The notes: generated by a model from the letters alone, not told the origin. A DNA stretch of 64,000 nt from Paenibacillus sp. PL2-23 (GCF_040834005.1 NZ_CP162129.1:3062001-3126000); one strand, 5' to 3'; numbered from the stretch's first letter, positions 1 through 8,890 are shown. A program made the numbers and translations.

Positions 1-445
1 TAGCCATGTTGCGCGTTCCATAAACGACCTTGCGGCGAATCAAGTCCGGGTGATCCAGCTCGGCGGCGACACCGATGTCCACACATACCACCTCGGCTCC
101 CGCTTGTCTGGCCAGCACATTGACAGCCGCTCCTCCGTTCAGGAAGTTGAGCACCATCTGCGGTGTGACGGCGGCAGGGAACGCGCTGACACCCTCCTCG
201 CAGACGCCGTGATCGCCTGCCATTACGATTACCGCTCGTTTGCCCAGATCCGGCCACAACTCTCCCGTCATGCCGGCCAGCCGCGCCGCGATTTCCTCCA
301 GCTGTCCCAGACTTCCAGGCGGCTTCGTCAGACTGTCGGAATGCCTTCTTGCACTGACAGCCGCTTCTTCCTGAATGGGAGCAATCCGCTCAATGACGTC
401 CTGCAGCTCTTGATGAGCTATTCCATAGCGCTTCCCCTGTTGCAT
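1..445 (-). CDS. cobT: CobT, nicotinate-nucleotide--dimethylbenzimidazole phosphoribosyltransferase (partial)
   Basis: About 148 N-terminal residues are visible; the gene runs off the left edge. The family activates 5,6-dimethylbenzimidazole to alpha-ribazole phosphate for the lower ligand of cobalamin, in the cytosol. Seen in sequence: an N-terminal helix rich in Q/E, then SLTKPPGSLGQLEEIA, the hallmark CobT segment, followed by VIMAGDHGVCEEGVSAFP and VTPQMVLNFLNGGAAVNVLA, which form the substrate pocket in this family. The ATG at 443-445 has a GGAGAG ribosome binding site about 11 nt upstream. It starts 6 nt after the ABC ATPase stop, so it belongs to the same riboswitch-led transcript. This pairs B12 or corrinoid uptake with lower-ligand assembly and suggests salvage. 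Whether further cob genes follow cannot be seen. Confidence 0.93.
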   Translation of the reverse strand, partial: MQQGKRYGIAHQELQDVIERIAPIQEEAAVSARRHSDSLTKPPGSLGQLEEIAARLAGMTGELWPDLGKRAVIVMAGDHGVCEEGVSAFPAAVTPQMVLNFLNGGAAVNVLARQAGAEVVCVDIGVAAELDHPDLIRRKVVYGTRNMA

Positions 446-451
446 GCTTGA

Positions 452-1258
452 TTACACTCTCCTATCCGTTATACCTGCTTGGCTACCTGGCTGCAGCATA
501 ATCTGAGGCGCTCCCGATACGGGATGCCGGATGACGATCGCGCTTGCGCCATACATCTCCTCCATAAGCGCAGGGGTCATGACGGCTTCAGGAGATCCCG
601 CTGCCGCTATGCTTCCCTTGTGCAGGGCGATCAGCTCATCGCAGTACATGGCCGCCAAATTCAAATCATGAAGCACCGCGATGACGAGAAGCCCCTTCTC
701 CTGCTGCCACGCCCGCACCGTATCCAGCAGCGCGATTTGATAGCCGATATCCAGATACGTCGTGGGCTCATCCAGCAGCAGAATATCCGGCTGCTGAGCC
801 ATCAGCTTAGCCACCGCTACCCGCTGCCGCTCGCCGCCGCTGAGCTCGTTCAGCCTCCGACTCTGCAGCTCCGTCAGCCCTGTCTCGCGCAGCGCTTGGT
901 CGATGATCGGCTCCGGGTCGCTTCTCTCCCCGCCCAGCCAGCTCTGATGCGGGAATCGCCCCATCGCGACCACCTCTCGAACCGTAAAGCCCACTGGTGG
1001 AAGACCACCCTGCTGCAGCACAGCAAGCCTGCGGGCGATCGTTCTGCGCGGAAGGCTTGCAATAGGCTGACCATCCAGGCTCACCTCTCCCCGGCTAGGC
1101 GTGTCCACGCCGGATAATAGATGAAGCAGCGTCGATTTGCCCACGCCATTTGGTCCGATAATGCCATAGAACCGGTTCAGTTGGAAAACATACGACAATC
1201 CGTCCAGCACCGCCGCTTCCTGCCGAACCGCCCTTATATCGAATGCCTTGAGGCTCAC
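452..1258 (-). CDS. btuD: Cobalamin/iron-siderophore-type ABC importer ATPase (BtuD/FecE family)
   Basis: A cytoplasmic ATPase of 268 residues that powers a type II ABC importer. Walker A GPNGVGKST lies near residues 35-43, signature LSGGERQRV near 139-147, Walker B ILLLDEPT near 159-166, and the switch histidine in AVLHDLN near 197. The family alone cannot separate cobalamin from ferric siderophore substrates. The cobalamin riboswitch upstream and cobT immediately downstream make cobalamin or another corrinoid the likely cargo. Its start overlaps the permease stop by 4 nt, which implies translational coupling. Confidence 0.9.
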   Translation of the reverse strand: MSLKAFDIRAVRQEAAVLDGLSYVFQLNRFYGIIGPNGVGKSTLLHLLSGVDTPSRGEVSLDGQPIASLPRRTIARRLAVLQQGGLPPVGFTVREVVAMGRFPHQSWLGGERSDPEPIIDQALRETGLTELQSRRLNELSGGERQRVAVAKLMAQQPDILLLDEPTTYLDIGYQIALLDTVRAWQQEKGLLVIAVLHDLNLAAMYCDELIALHKGSIAAAGSPEAVMTPALMEEMYGASAIVIRHPVSGAPQIMLQPGSQAGITDRRV

Positions 1259-2298
1259 TTGGCCGCGCCCCCCTCCGACTTCAGCTGACGCTGGAGCAAA
1301 TACGCAAAAAACGGGGCCCCGATCAGCGCGGTCACAACGCCTAACGGCAGCTCCTTCGGACTAAGGACATTACGCGCAAGCGTGTCAGCCCATAACATGA
1401 AGATCGCGCCGCCGAAGGCGGATAATGGAATGATCAGTCGATAATCGGGGCCAACCATTAGCCGGATCAGATGCGGAACGACCAGTCCCACAAAGCCGAT
1501 TACGCCGGATACCGACACCGCGGCAGCCGTAAGCAGCGTGCATACAATCATCACAACGAGCTTCGTCCGTTCCACCTTCACCCCCAGATGAGCGGCATGC
1601 CTCTCGCCTAGCGCGAACAAATTCAGCGCCGGGCTGTAAGCCAGCAGAACAGGAAGCGACGCGCATACAAACGGGACCAGCATATAGACATGCTCCCAGC
1701 TCTTCATCGCAAGCGAGCCCATAATCCAGAACAGAATCTGGTTGACGACCCCCTCCGACATCGATACCATAAGCGAGACGAACGCTCCCAGAAAGGCTTG
1801 TATAATAACGCCGGACAGAATAAGCGTCTCGATCCCCATTACACCGTTGCTTCTGGACAGCCAGATCACGCCGAACAGCGTCGCCAAGCCTGTGCCGAAC
1901 GCCACGAGCGGAATTGTCCATATGCCAATTGCCATCTGCAGCCCGAACAAAATGACAGCGGCAGCGCCTACGGAGCTGCCGGAAGCGACGCCCAGCGTAT
2001 AGGGATCCGCAAGCGGATTGCGCAGCACGCCCTGAAAGCCCGCGCCGGCCAGCGCCAGACAGGCGCCCACCAGAGCGTCGAGCAGAACGCGGGACAGCCT
2101 GACCTGCGTCACAACCGCGATCTCGCCGGGGGACCATTGCCCTGCTGTGTCCTGAGACCCGCTCAGCTCGCTGAAGAGAATGCCCCACACGTCGAGGAAG
2201 GACAGTCCTGCCGAGCCGATGGACAGGCTGGCAATCATAGAAACAGCAAGAAGGAGCATAGCTGCTCCTCCATACGTTAAACCTTTTATTCGCAACAT
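1255..2298 (-). CDS. btuC: Cobalamin-type ABC importer permease (BtuC/FecCD family)
   Basis: A polytopic membrane protein of 347 residues, normal for FecCD permeases, which have about ten helices. Recognisable family segments are ACLALAGAGFQGVLRNPLAD and PYTLGVASGSSVGA in the first third, and VGFVGLVVPHLIRLMVGPDYR in the last third; the latter contains the cytoplasmic coupling region that contacts the ATPase. The coding sequence directly abuts the binding-protein stop at 2299, so the three transporter genes read as one transcript. The cobalamin assignment comes from the riboswitch and cobT, not from the permease itself. Confidence 0.9.
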   Translation of the reverse strand: MLRIKGLTYGGAAMLLLAVSMIASLSIGSAGLSFLDVWGILFSELSGSQDTAGQWSPGEIAVVTQVRLSRVLLDALVGACLALAGAGFQGVLRNPLADPYTLGVASGSSVGAAAVILFGLQMAIGIWTIPLVAFGTGLATLFGVIWLSRSNGVMGIETLILSGVIIQAFLGAFVSLMVSMSEGVVNQILFWIMGSLAMKSWEHVYMLVPFVCASLPVLLAYSPALNLFALGERHAAHLGVKVERTKLVVMIVCTLLTAAAVSVSGVIGFVGLVVPHLIRLMVGPDYRLIIPLSAFGGAIFMLWADTLARNVLSPKELPLGVVTALIGAPFFAYLLQRQLKSEGGAAK

Positions 2299-3306
2299 TT
2301 ATTTCACAAGCTCAGGATGAATCGCTTTCGCCAGCTCCAGCAGACCGTCCGCAAGTCGGGGTCCAACACGCACGAGGGGATCATTCGTGACGGCGAACAA
2401 CTTCTCGTTCTGCACCGCGTCGATCGTCTCCCAGCCCGGCCGCGCTTCGATGGCGGCTACGATTGAGCTTTTCTCCTCTCCCATATCGGGATAGATAATA
2501 ATCTCAGGATTCTGAGTAATAACTTCCTCGCCGTTCACCTCGAACCAGCCCGACTGTGCGGCGGAGATGTTCGTGCCGCCTGCGATCGTCAAGAGCTCGT
2601 CCAGGAACTCGCCCGAGCCTACCGTCCAACCCGGCGAGAATTCAAGGTATACCTTCTTCTTCGGTGCGTCCTTCACTGCCGCTTCAACCGATTCGCGCAC
2701 CTCGCGCATACGGTTCGCCACTTCCTCGGCGCCAGCTTGCATATTCATTATTTTACCAAGTTCCTCAACTTTCGCAACAACCTCGTCATAGGTCTTCGGA
2801 TTGGAAGCATAGACGTTCAGGTTCAGCTCTCGCAGCTTGGCAATCGCATCCGTGTTCATGGAGGAGGAGGCCAGAATAAGATCGGGATTAAGCGCGGTAA
2901 CAGCTTCAATATTTGTCGTCATGTCGCCAATTTTCTGCACAGCTGCCGCTTCCTCCGGATAATTGCTCCACTCGTCCACGCCAACGACGTAAGCGCCGCC
3001 GCCAATAGCGTAGATCGTCTCCGTCTCGCTCGGCACAAGCGTCACGATAGCCGTAGGCGCCTTCTCGAGCGTAAGCTCCGTACCCGTCTCATCCGTTATG
3101 GTAAGCGGATAGACGGTCTCGCCGGCAGCCGACGGCTCTTCACTTGGTGTTGCTGAAGGCTCCGACGTCGAGCCTTGCTCTGTCTGCTCCTTATCGGCAT
3201 TGGAATTTGCATCGCCATTTGCGCCGCAAGCCGCCAGTACGGCCATCATCATAATGAGCAGCAGGCTCATTAACGTCTTGATTGATTGTACATGTGTTGC
3301 TTTCAT
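2299..3306 (-). CDS. btuF: Cobalamin-type ABC importer substrate-binding lipoprotein (BtuF-like)
   Basis: A lipoprotein of 335 residues. The signal peptide ends in a lipobox MAVLAACG with Cys27 as the lipidation site, followed by a Ser/Thr/Glu-rich linker (about residues 30-65) that tethers it to the membrane. The rest is a periplasmic-binding-protein fold of the TroA/BtuF type: TAIVTLVPSETETIYAIGGG, VVGVDEWSNYPEEAA and LNPDLILASS are typical positions. The start was placed at the ATG of 3304-3306 because AAGGGTGGAG lies just upstream; an in-frame extension to 3438 would run through the leader terminator and is rejected. It is the first gene behind the cobalamin riboswitch. Confidence 0.9.
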   Translation of the reverse strand: MKATHVQSIKTLMSLLLIMMMAVLAACGANGDANSNADKEQTEQGSTSEPSATPSEEPSAAGETVYPLTITDETGTELTLEKAPTAIVTLVPSETETIYAIGGGAYVVGVDEWSNYPEEAAAVQKIGDMTTNIEAVTALNPDLILASSSMNTDAIAKLRELNLNVYASNPKTYDEVVAKVEELGKIMNMQAGAEEVANRMREVRESVEAAVKDAPKKKVYLEFSPGWTVGSGEFLDELLTIAGGTNISAAQSGWFEVNGEEVITQNPEIIIYPDMGEEKSSIVAAIEARPGWETIDAVQNEKLFAVTNDPLVRVGPRLADGLLELAKAIHPELVK

Positions 3307-3340
3307 GGTTGGCTCCACCCTTCTATATGTCCCTTGTTGC

Positions 3341-3419
3341 AAAAAAAAGAAGCTTCCCGGCTCTGTGCCGGAAACGCTCCATGTCTCTCGCCGCGGTCCA
3401 CGACGAAATAAGCTTCTCC
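3341..3419 (-). terminator. Rho-independent terminator of the cobalamin riboswitch leader
   Basis: On the minus strand an outer stem AGAAGCTT/AAGCTTCT encloses an inner stem CCGGC/GCCGG and is followed by a run of seven T. It lies between the aptamer and the binding-protein start, where an expression platform is expected, so cobalamin binding probably favours termination here. Confidence 0.8.
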
Positions 3420-3454
3420 AACACCTCCCTAAGTCCACGTAGGTAACAGCGTTT

Positions 3455-3690
3455 TGGCGAAACAGGCAGGTCTCCTGGCTTGGATAGTCGCGCGCCGCGT
3501 CTTCCCGAGCTAGGCTCAGTGACGTATTGCGGCGGCGATGGCAGACGCGCGGGCTCCATAATCTGAAGCTGACGCTGCCCTCCTCACAGTGGCGGGTCCG
3601 CGCCGGAATTGAACCGGCTTCCCTATTAAGCCTCTGCGAGCCTGCGTGACGGATCCTTCATCCGCCGGACAAGCTCGTTCGGCACCTGTT
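3455..3690 (-). promoter_or_regulatory. Cobalamin riboswitch aptamer
   Basis: The minus strand carries the canonical B12 box AGCCAGGAGACCTGCC at 3465-3480. Upstream of it are the conserved GCCACTGTGAGGAGGGCAGC core and an AATAGGGAAGCCGGT segment, in the order and spacing of the Rfam-type cobalamin aptamer. The 5' end (GGTGCCGAACG) is near 3676-3686. It controls the downstream btuFCD-cobT genes through the terminator at 3341-3419. Confidence 0.93.
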
Positions 3691-3718
3691 TGCTTAACTA
3701 TTCAAAATATCAGTAGTA

Positions 3719-3747
3719 ACTATACACGCGTTCCCGCTATTTGTCTA
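3719..3747 (-). promoter_or_regulatory. Sigma-A-type promoter for the cobalamin riboswitch operon
   Basis: Minus strand: -35 TAGACA (3742-3747), 17-nt spacer, -10 TATAGT (3719-3724). The predicted start is near 3711, about 20 nt before the aptamer. One mismatch in each hexamer. Confidence 0.65.
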
Positions 3748-3874
3748 CGGCTTTTCACAAGTTGTCCGAGTGATGAGGTCGGATATTCAGCTTTTTTGAC
3801 ATAAAGAGTGCTGCGGCCATCATAGGTAATGGGAGAAAGCCGTTGCTGATGAAGAGGAACAGGAGGAATGCAAT

Positions 3875-4339
3875 ATGCCGAACCAAGAGGGTCAGGAGGC
3901 GCAAGCGGTACCTGCCGCGAACCAGTCATGGACCTTGTGGCTCGTGCTGGCATTCGCCAGCGCAGCGGCCATCTTGCTGGCCATGCTGCTTATGCGGCCG
4001 CAAGCCTCAGCGGCGGATGCCGCTGCAACGCGGCACACGTTCGAAGGCGGACAGCTGCTCTGGGAGCTGGAGGCATACCCCGCGAAGGTGCTTGCCCCGA
4101 ACACGTTCCGGCTAACGCTGACGGACACAGAGGGAGAGCCCCTGAGAGGCGCCGCACTCTCCATTAAGCTTGAAATGCTGGATATGCTATGCGGAGACTA
4201 TCACTTCCAATTGTCGGAGTCCTTGCCTGGCGTATACATGGGAGAAGGCATACCGCTAATGGCGGGACTATGGAGGGCGACAATGGTTATGGAAGGCGCG
4301 GATGAGCCCCTCAGCCGGACCTTTCGAGCAGAATACTGA
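3875..4339 (+). CDS. FixH/YtkA-like membrane-anchored protein
   Basis: 154 residues. A short polar N-terminus precedes one hydrophobic segment (about residues 19-41, LWLVLAFASAAAILLAMLLM), then an extracytoplasmic beta-rich domain. The segment PGVYMGEGIPLMAGLWRATM resembles the conserved 'G.Y.....l.maG.W' core of YtkA/FixH-like proteins, a fold linked to copper handling and cytochrome oxidase assembly. Met and a single Cys in MLDMLCGDYHF could bind metal, which is inference. A strong AGGAGG precedes the ATG by 8 nt. It converges on the SafE-like and copper ATPase genes, as FixH-type genes often neighbour CcoI-type ATPases. The call is by resemblance only. Confidence 0.6.
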   Translation: MPNQEGQEAQAVPAANQSWTLWLVLAFASAAAILLAMLLMRPQASAADAAATRHTFEGGQLLWELEAYPAKVLAPNTFRLTLTDTEGEPLRGAALSIKLEMLDMLCGDYHFQLSESLPGVYMGEGIPLMAGLWRATMVMEGADEPLSRTFRAEY

Positions 4340-4352
4340 ACATTCTATTAAT

Positions 4353-4401
4353 GACATTAACAATATTGTTTAACGACATTAAATTCCATTCAATTAATGT
4401 C
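4353..4401. other. AT-rich convergent intergenic region with inverted repeats
   Basis: GACATTAA occurs at 4353-4360 and 4375-4382, and its reverse complement TTAATGTC at 4394-4401, giving a possible 8-bp hairpin. TTAACAATATTGTTTAA at 4357-4373 is near-palindromic. It sits between two convergent genes, so a weak bidirectional terminator is the simplest reading; there is no clear T run. Confidence 0.35.
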
Positions 4402-4431
4402 CTTAACTAACGCTTGGGCAACGCCCTGGAT

Positions 4432-5118
4432 CTACCATAGCCACGGCGAAATCGTTGGTATGACGCCATTGACGGCAAGCCCCCGCAATATGGACAGCAC
4501 ACCTACCAGGACGGCCGTCACGGCGCCCGCTTGACGCATAAGCCGCCGCCATCGCTTATTCGCAAGGGCTGCCACGGACGAGGCAAACGCCAGAGCGGGC
4601 ACCGTGCCGATGCCGAACAAGGCCATCACAACGGCTCCCTGCCAGAGAGAGCCCGTCGCCGCGGCGTTCATACTCATGGCGTAGGTGAGGCCGCACGGCA
4701 GGAAGCCGAACGCGAAGCCCGTAGCTAGCAGATGAAGGGCTTCCTTCCCAGGCGAAGCCGGAGCCGTCCCTGCCGCAAGCTCCCGATGAAGCCTGCCGGA
4801 CAGCCGATTTAGGAAGGGAACCTGCATTTTTCGCCAGATCCAGAGCAGCACCAAGCACCCTCCAACGATTGACGCCAGCCCTCTCACGCCCGCCAACCGG
4901 CCGGCAACGTCGACGAATGAACCGACCGCGCCCATCGTTGCGCCAAGAATCATATAAGAGACAATTCTGCCCGCATGATAGAGTGACATAGCCCTGCGAG
5001 CGGATGCCGTAGATTGAAGCGCGACTGCGGATACAATTCCCCCGCACATGCCTATACAATGAGGGGCGCTGAACAAGCCTGTCAGCAGGATCAGCCCGAT
5101 GCCGTTCCAGGTCAGCAT
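4432..5118 (-). CDS. Sulfite exporter TauE/SafE (UreH-like/DsbD_2) family membrane protein
   Basis: 228 residues with about six hydrophobic segments. The N-terminal motif FSAPHCIGMCGGIVSAVALQ is the signature of the UreH-like transmembrane family often found with copper P-type ATPases and cytochrome oxidase assembly genes. A second conserved glycine-rich half, LATGFAFGFLPCGLTYAM, retains the family's 'GFLPCG' cysteine. The start lies 1 nt past the CopA stop, so the two are co-transcribed. Transport of copper or nickel, or a role in metal delivery, is inferred from the Cys/His motifs and the neighbour; sulfite export is only the family name. Confidence 0.8.
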   Translation of the reverse strand: MLTWNGIGLILLTGLFSAPHCIGMCGGIVSAVALQSTASARRAMSLYHAGRIVSYMILGATMGAVGSFVDVAGRLAGVRGLASIVGGCLVLLWIWRKMQVPFLNRLSGRLHRELAAGTAPASPGKEALHLLATGFAFGFLPCGLTYAMSMNAAATGSLWQGAVVMALFGIGTVPALAFASSVAALANKRWRRLMRQAGAVTAVLVGVLSILRGLAVNGVIPTISPWLW

Positions 5119-5119
5119 C

Positions 5120-7384
5120 CTATCGTCCCCCTTCAGCTCGCTCCAGACGCGCCTTCAGTCGGAGAGCATTACATACGACGGAGACGGAGCTCAGCGCCAT
5201 CGCCGTTCCCGCCATCCATGGCTGCAGCAAGCCCAGCGCCGCAACAGGAATGATACAAGCGTTATAGACAAGCGCAAATGCAAGGTTTTGGCGAATGTTG
5301 CGGATGGTCTGCCGGCTTAATGCAATCGCATGAGGGATAGCCGGCAATCTGGAGAACAACAACGTCATATGCCCCGCGTTCAGAGCGCCATAAGTGCCGT
5401 TCCCCATCGCGATGCCTACATCCGATGCCGCAAGCGCCGGGGCATCATTCCAGCCGTCCCCCGCCATCGCGATCCGCTTGCCGTTCCTCCTCCGCTTCTC
5501 CACAAGCGAGAGCTTCGCTTCCGGCAGCATGGAGGCATGGACCTCCCGGATGCCGGCCCGTTGAGCGGCAGCGCGGGCCGGCGCCCAATGATCCCCCGTT
5601 ACCATGACGGGCGTGACGCCTAGCCTTGTAAGTCCGGCCGTCATCGCTGCCGCGTCTCTCCTCATAGTGTCGGTGAAGCTCAATATGCCCACACACCTGC
5701 CATCCCGCGAAACATACAGCACCGTCTCCCCTAATGCCTCCCGAGCTGCAGCCAGCTCCTGCGCTTGATCCAGTCCCGTCGTTTCAAGCTTCATCATCCA
5801 TTGGCAGTTGCCGATGGCGGCCTTCGTGCCCATCACCGTGCCTGTCACTCCAGCGCCCGCCTCCATGGTCACCCCCTGGGGCTTGGCAGTGTCGATACCC
5901 TTACGAGCGGCTTCCTGGCGGATGGCCCATGCAAGCGGATGGTCAGCTTCCGCCTCCAGCGATGCAGCCAGACGGATCAGCGAGGAGCGGCTATATCCGA
6001 TTCCGGCTGCGGATACCAGCTTCGGCTTGCCTTCGGTCAGCGTTCCCGTCTTGTCCAACAGCATCGTATCAATAGCCGCCAAGCGCTCCACAGCGCCGGC
6101 CTCCTTGGCGATAATGCCTCTCCTCGCCAGCTGGCCCGACGCGATAACCAGCGAGATCGGCGCGGCAAGCCCCAGCGCGCAAGGACATGCGGCGAGCAGC
6201 ACCGTAATCGCGCATAGAGCAGCCTGCCGCCAATTGCCAGGATCAGCGGCAAGTCCCCATAGGAGGAAGGTAACAACTGATGCGGCCAGCATGACAGGAA
6301 CGAACAGGCTCGAAGCGGCGTCCACCTGTGTCTGCAGGGAGGACTTGGCGCGCTGCCCCTGCAGCACAAGAGCTTGTATGCGGCTCAGCATCGTATCGTG
6401 GCCTGCCGCTCCAGTTGCGATAACCAGCCGACCCGGTCCGTTCGTTGTGCCTGCCCATACCTTGTCACCCGTCCGCTTGGCCACTGCCGCGCTTTCCCCC
6501 GTAAGCAGAGCCTCTTCGACCAGCGACTCTCCGGCCCGAAGCTCGCCGTCCACCGGGATCAGCGCGCCGGGCTCTACGTGGACAAGATCGCCCTTGCGGA
6601 CAAATTCCGTTCTCAGCTCCTCTAGTCGGCCCTCCCGCTCCACCAATGCGGATTGCACGCGGAGCTGCTCGAAGCCCAGCGATTCGTTCTGCGCCTTCAA
6701 TGACGCGGACGCTTCGATATATTTGCCCAGCCATACGGCCGTCATGACGACAGCTGACGTCTCGAAGTACAACGCCGAGCCATGCGGCATACGGCTTAGC
6801 AAGGACGCCAGCCCATCCTGGAAGAGGATATAATGGCTATACAAATAAGCGGCGCTCGTACCGATCGCCACTAGAACATCCATATTTGCACTGCGCTGCC
6901 TGATCGCGTAATAGGCGCCGAAGTAGAAGGGCATGCCTATGACGAACTGCATGACAGAGGCAAGCAGCAGCTGCAGCCATGGCAGGAGCAGCCACTCCGG
7001 CAGCATCGCTTGAACGCCGGCCAGAGAAGGCACATGCTCCGTCATGCCCGCCAGCAGAGGAAGCATAAGCAAAGCGGAGGCAATGAGGCGAACCAGCAGC
7101 GCCCTGCGCTCGCGCAGCAGCCCCCTCTGAGCGGATTCGTTCAGCTTGGCGACAAAGCCCAGCGAGCCAACTTTATCCGCCAGCTGCTCCTTGCTCACGG
7201 AATCGGGCTGCACCTGCACCCAAGCCGTCCGGAGCGGGAAGCTGACCGCCGCCTCCGTTACCCCATCCATGCGAGTCAAAGCCTTCTCGATTCTCGCCGC
7301 GCAAGCCGTGCAGCTCATGCCTTGTATCGTGAAATCCAGCTCTACGCCGGCGTTTGTGCTCCAATTATTCGTAACCGCGCCCAT
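5120..7384 (-). CDS. copA: Copper-translocating P1B-type ATPase
   Basis: An inner-membrane Cu(+) pump. One N-terminal HMA domain carries GMSCTACAARI (Cys25 and Cys28 from the chosen start). Then come paired helices, a phosphatase loop (LLTGESAAVAK), the intramembrane metal-site motif ACPCALGLAAP, the phosphorylation site LLDKTGTLTEG, the nucleotide-binding ADHPLAWAI and the hinge GDGWNDAPAL. All catalytic positions are present. Upstream ATGs exist at 7408 and 7399, but only the ATG at 7384 has well-spaced GGGGGA, so that start was chosen. Its partner is the SafE-like gene immediately downstream. Either detoxification or supply of copper to an oxidase (CcoI-like) is possible; the FixH-like neighbour hints at the latter. 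Confidence 0.92.
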   Translation of the reverse strand: MGAVTNNWSTNAGVELDFTIQGMSCTACAARIEKALTRMDGVTEAAVSFPLRTAWVQVQPDSVSKEQLADKVGSLGFVAKLNESAQRGLLRERRALLVRLIASALLMLPLLAGMTEHVPSLAGVQAMLPEWLLLPWLQLLLASVMQFVIGMPFYFGAYYAIRQRSANMDVLVAIGTSAAYLYSHYILFQDGLASLLSRMPHGSALYFETSAVVMTAVWLGKYIEASASLKAQNESLGFEQLRVQSALVEREGRLEELRTEFVRKGDLVHVEPGALIPVDGELRAGESLVEEALLTGESAAVAKRTGDKVWAGTTNGPGRLVIATGAAGHDTMLSRIQALVLQGQRAKSSLQTQVDAASSLFVPVMLAASVVTFLLWGLAADPGNWRQAALCAITVLLAACPCALGLAAPISLVIASGQLARRGIIAKEAGAVERLAAIDTMLLDKTGTLTEGKPKLVSAAGIGYSRSSLIRLAASLEAEADHPLAWAIRQEAARKGIDTAKPQGVTMEAGAGVTGTVMGTKAAIGNCQWMMKLETTGLDQAQELAAAREALGETVLYVSRDGRCVGILSFTDTMRRDAAAMTAGLTRLGVTPVMVTGDHWAPARAAAQRAGIREVHASMLPEAKLSLVEKRRRNGKRIAMAGDGWNDAPALAASDVGIAMGNGTYGALNAGHMTLLFSRLPAIPHAIALSRQTIRNIRQNLAFALVYNACIIPVAALGLLQPWMAGTAMALSSVSVVCNALRLKARLERAEGGR

Positions 7385-7525
7385 ATCCGGTTCCCCCATT
7401 CTCTCCATCCCCTATGCCGCCAGTCGCGGCAGCCTGTACGGCCGCCTTATACTATATGAAGCTCGTCTGACGGACATGATTGAAAAAAATGGCTGGATCC
7501 ATAGCGCGGCAATGCCAAGCCTTGC

Positions 7526-8851
7526 CTAATCCCTTTCGTATATGGAGCCCGTGCGGCTGGCGAACAGCTCCGTATACACCTTCTCGGCGTAAGCATCTGT
7601 CATGCCGGCAATATAATCCGCGACCAGCCGCTCCCACGGCCAATCGCCCTTCTGCAGATCGTAGCTCTCCACCCAGTCCGGCGGCAGAATCAATCGGCCG
7701 GTCTCATAACGCTCCAGACTGTCCCACAGGCGCTTCAGCATATTTTCGCTGCGCTTCTGCAGGCGCTGCACCCGGAAATCCTTAATAAGCGTCACCCAGG
7801 CCAGCTTCTTCAATATTTCCATCGTGCGCAGCAGCTCGAAGTCCTCCGCCCCGTCCTTAACGAATGTGACGCGCTTCCAGCCCGTTCGAGGATCGTCGAT
7901 GATGCCGACGCCGCTCGCGAACTTGCTCACCCATCTTGCCTTCATCTCGCGGTTCGTCCGAGACGTCTCGCGTCCGTACTGCACATAAATTTCCTTCCAT
8001 TGGCGATAATAGCTCTCCAGCACACGCGTAACCATCGCCTTCAGATCGGTGCTCTCCCACTGCACGGCAGCTATGCTGGCGGGATCGTCCAATATTTCGC
8101 GCACAACGCCGTCAACCAGCCGGTCATCCTCGAAAAAGGTTTCTGTCAGCAATATTTTGCCGGCGCGCACGCCATCCTCAATATCATGTGTGGAATAAGC
8201 TATATCGTCGCACAAGTCCATAAGCTGAGCTTCAAGCGTGCTGCAGCCGGCCGGCATGCCCCATAACCCGCGAAGGTAGTCGATACCCTTCCATTCCATA
8301 GGATAAACACCCTTCATCCGCCCGGGATCATCCATGCTGAAGGGATATTTGTTAATAGCCAGCAGCACAGCAGCTGTCAAATCCAGCCCCCGGTCGCTGC
8401 CCGCGCGCTTCTCAAGGAACATCAGAATGCGGAAGTTTTGCGCGTTCCCTTCATAGGGCACCTCATACCGATCTCGCAAAATATGGTCCAGCACCTCCTC
8501 TCCCTTATGGCCGAAGGGAGGGTGGCCCAGATCATGGGCAAGCGCCGCGCATTCTACAACCTCCGGCACCATCAGCAAGCCGGGATGCTCGTTGCTGCCG
8601 AGGAACGGATAGGTTTTGCCAAGCCTGCGCGCTACCTCTCTTGCGATTTGCGAAACCTCCAGCGAATGCGTCAATCTCGTTCGGTAATAATCCCCGGAGC
8701 CCGCGCCGAACACCTGCGACTTCCCTTGCAGCCGCCTGAACGCGGGCGACTGAATCAGCCTGGCATAATCCTTTTCGTATTCGTCACGGTCCTCGCTCGA
8801 CAGCGTGCCTCCTGTATCGTGCAACCGAAGCTTTCTGATGTTCATCCTCAT
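7526..8851 (-). CDS. dgt: dGTPase-like deoxynucleoside triphosphate triphosphohydrolase (HD domain)
   Basis: About 441 residues. The family cleaves dNTPs to deoxynucleoside plus tripolyphosphate. The HD metal site is complete: RTRLTHSLEVSQI gives the first histidine (near residue 62), and ALAHDLGHPPFGHKGEE the HD pair (near 106-107) with the following histidines; MDLCDDIAYSTHDIEDG supplies the last aspartate. The early segment FRRLQGKSQVFG is typical of dGTPase/SAMHD1-type enzymes. Start codons GTG 8854, ATG 8851 and ATG 8845 are all in frame behind AGGATAGGTG; 8851 is a compromise. It lies between the purine operon terminator and copA and appears to be its own unit. It may link to purine pools, but nothing proves this. 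Confidence 0.88.
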   Translation of the reverse strand: MRMNIRKLRLHDTGGTLSSEDRDEYEKDYARLIQSPAFRRLQGKSQVFGAGSGDYYRTRLTHSLEVSQIAREVARRLGKTYPFLGSNEHPGLLMVPEVVECAALAHDLGHPPFGHKGEEVLDHILRDRYEVPYEGNAQNFRILMFLEKRAGSDRGLDLTAAVLLAINKYPFSMDDPGRMKGVYPMEWKGIDYLRGLWGMPAGCSTLEAQLMDLCDDIAYSTHDIEDGVRAGKILLTETFFEDDRLVDGVVREILDDPASIAAVQWESTDLKAMVTRVLESYYRQWKEIYVQYGRETSRTNREMKARWVSKFASGVGIIDDPRTGWKRVTFVKDGAEDFELLRTMEILKKLAWVTLIKDFRVQRLQKRSENMLKRLWDSLERYETGRLILPPDWVESYDLQKGDWPWERLVADYIAGMTDAYAEKVYTELFASRTGSIYERD

Positions 8852-8890
8852 CACCTATCCTGATCTTGTTGTCATACGCTCTCATCTATG

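Noticed and set aside
3306..3438. N-terminal extension of the BtuF-like protein
   Set aside because: Would translate through the riboswitch terminator; the ATG at 3304-3306 has a good ribosome binding site and gives a proper lipoprotein signal.
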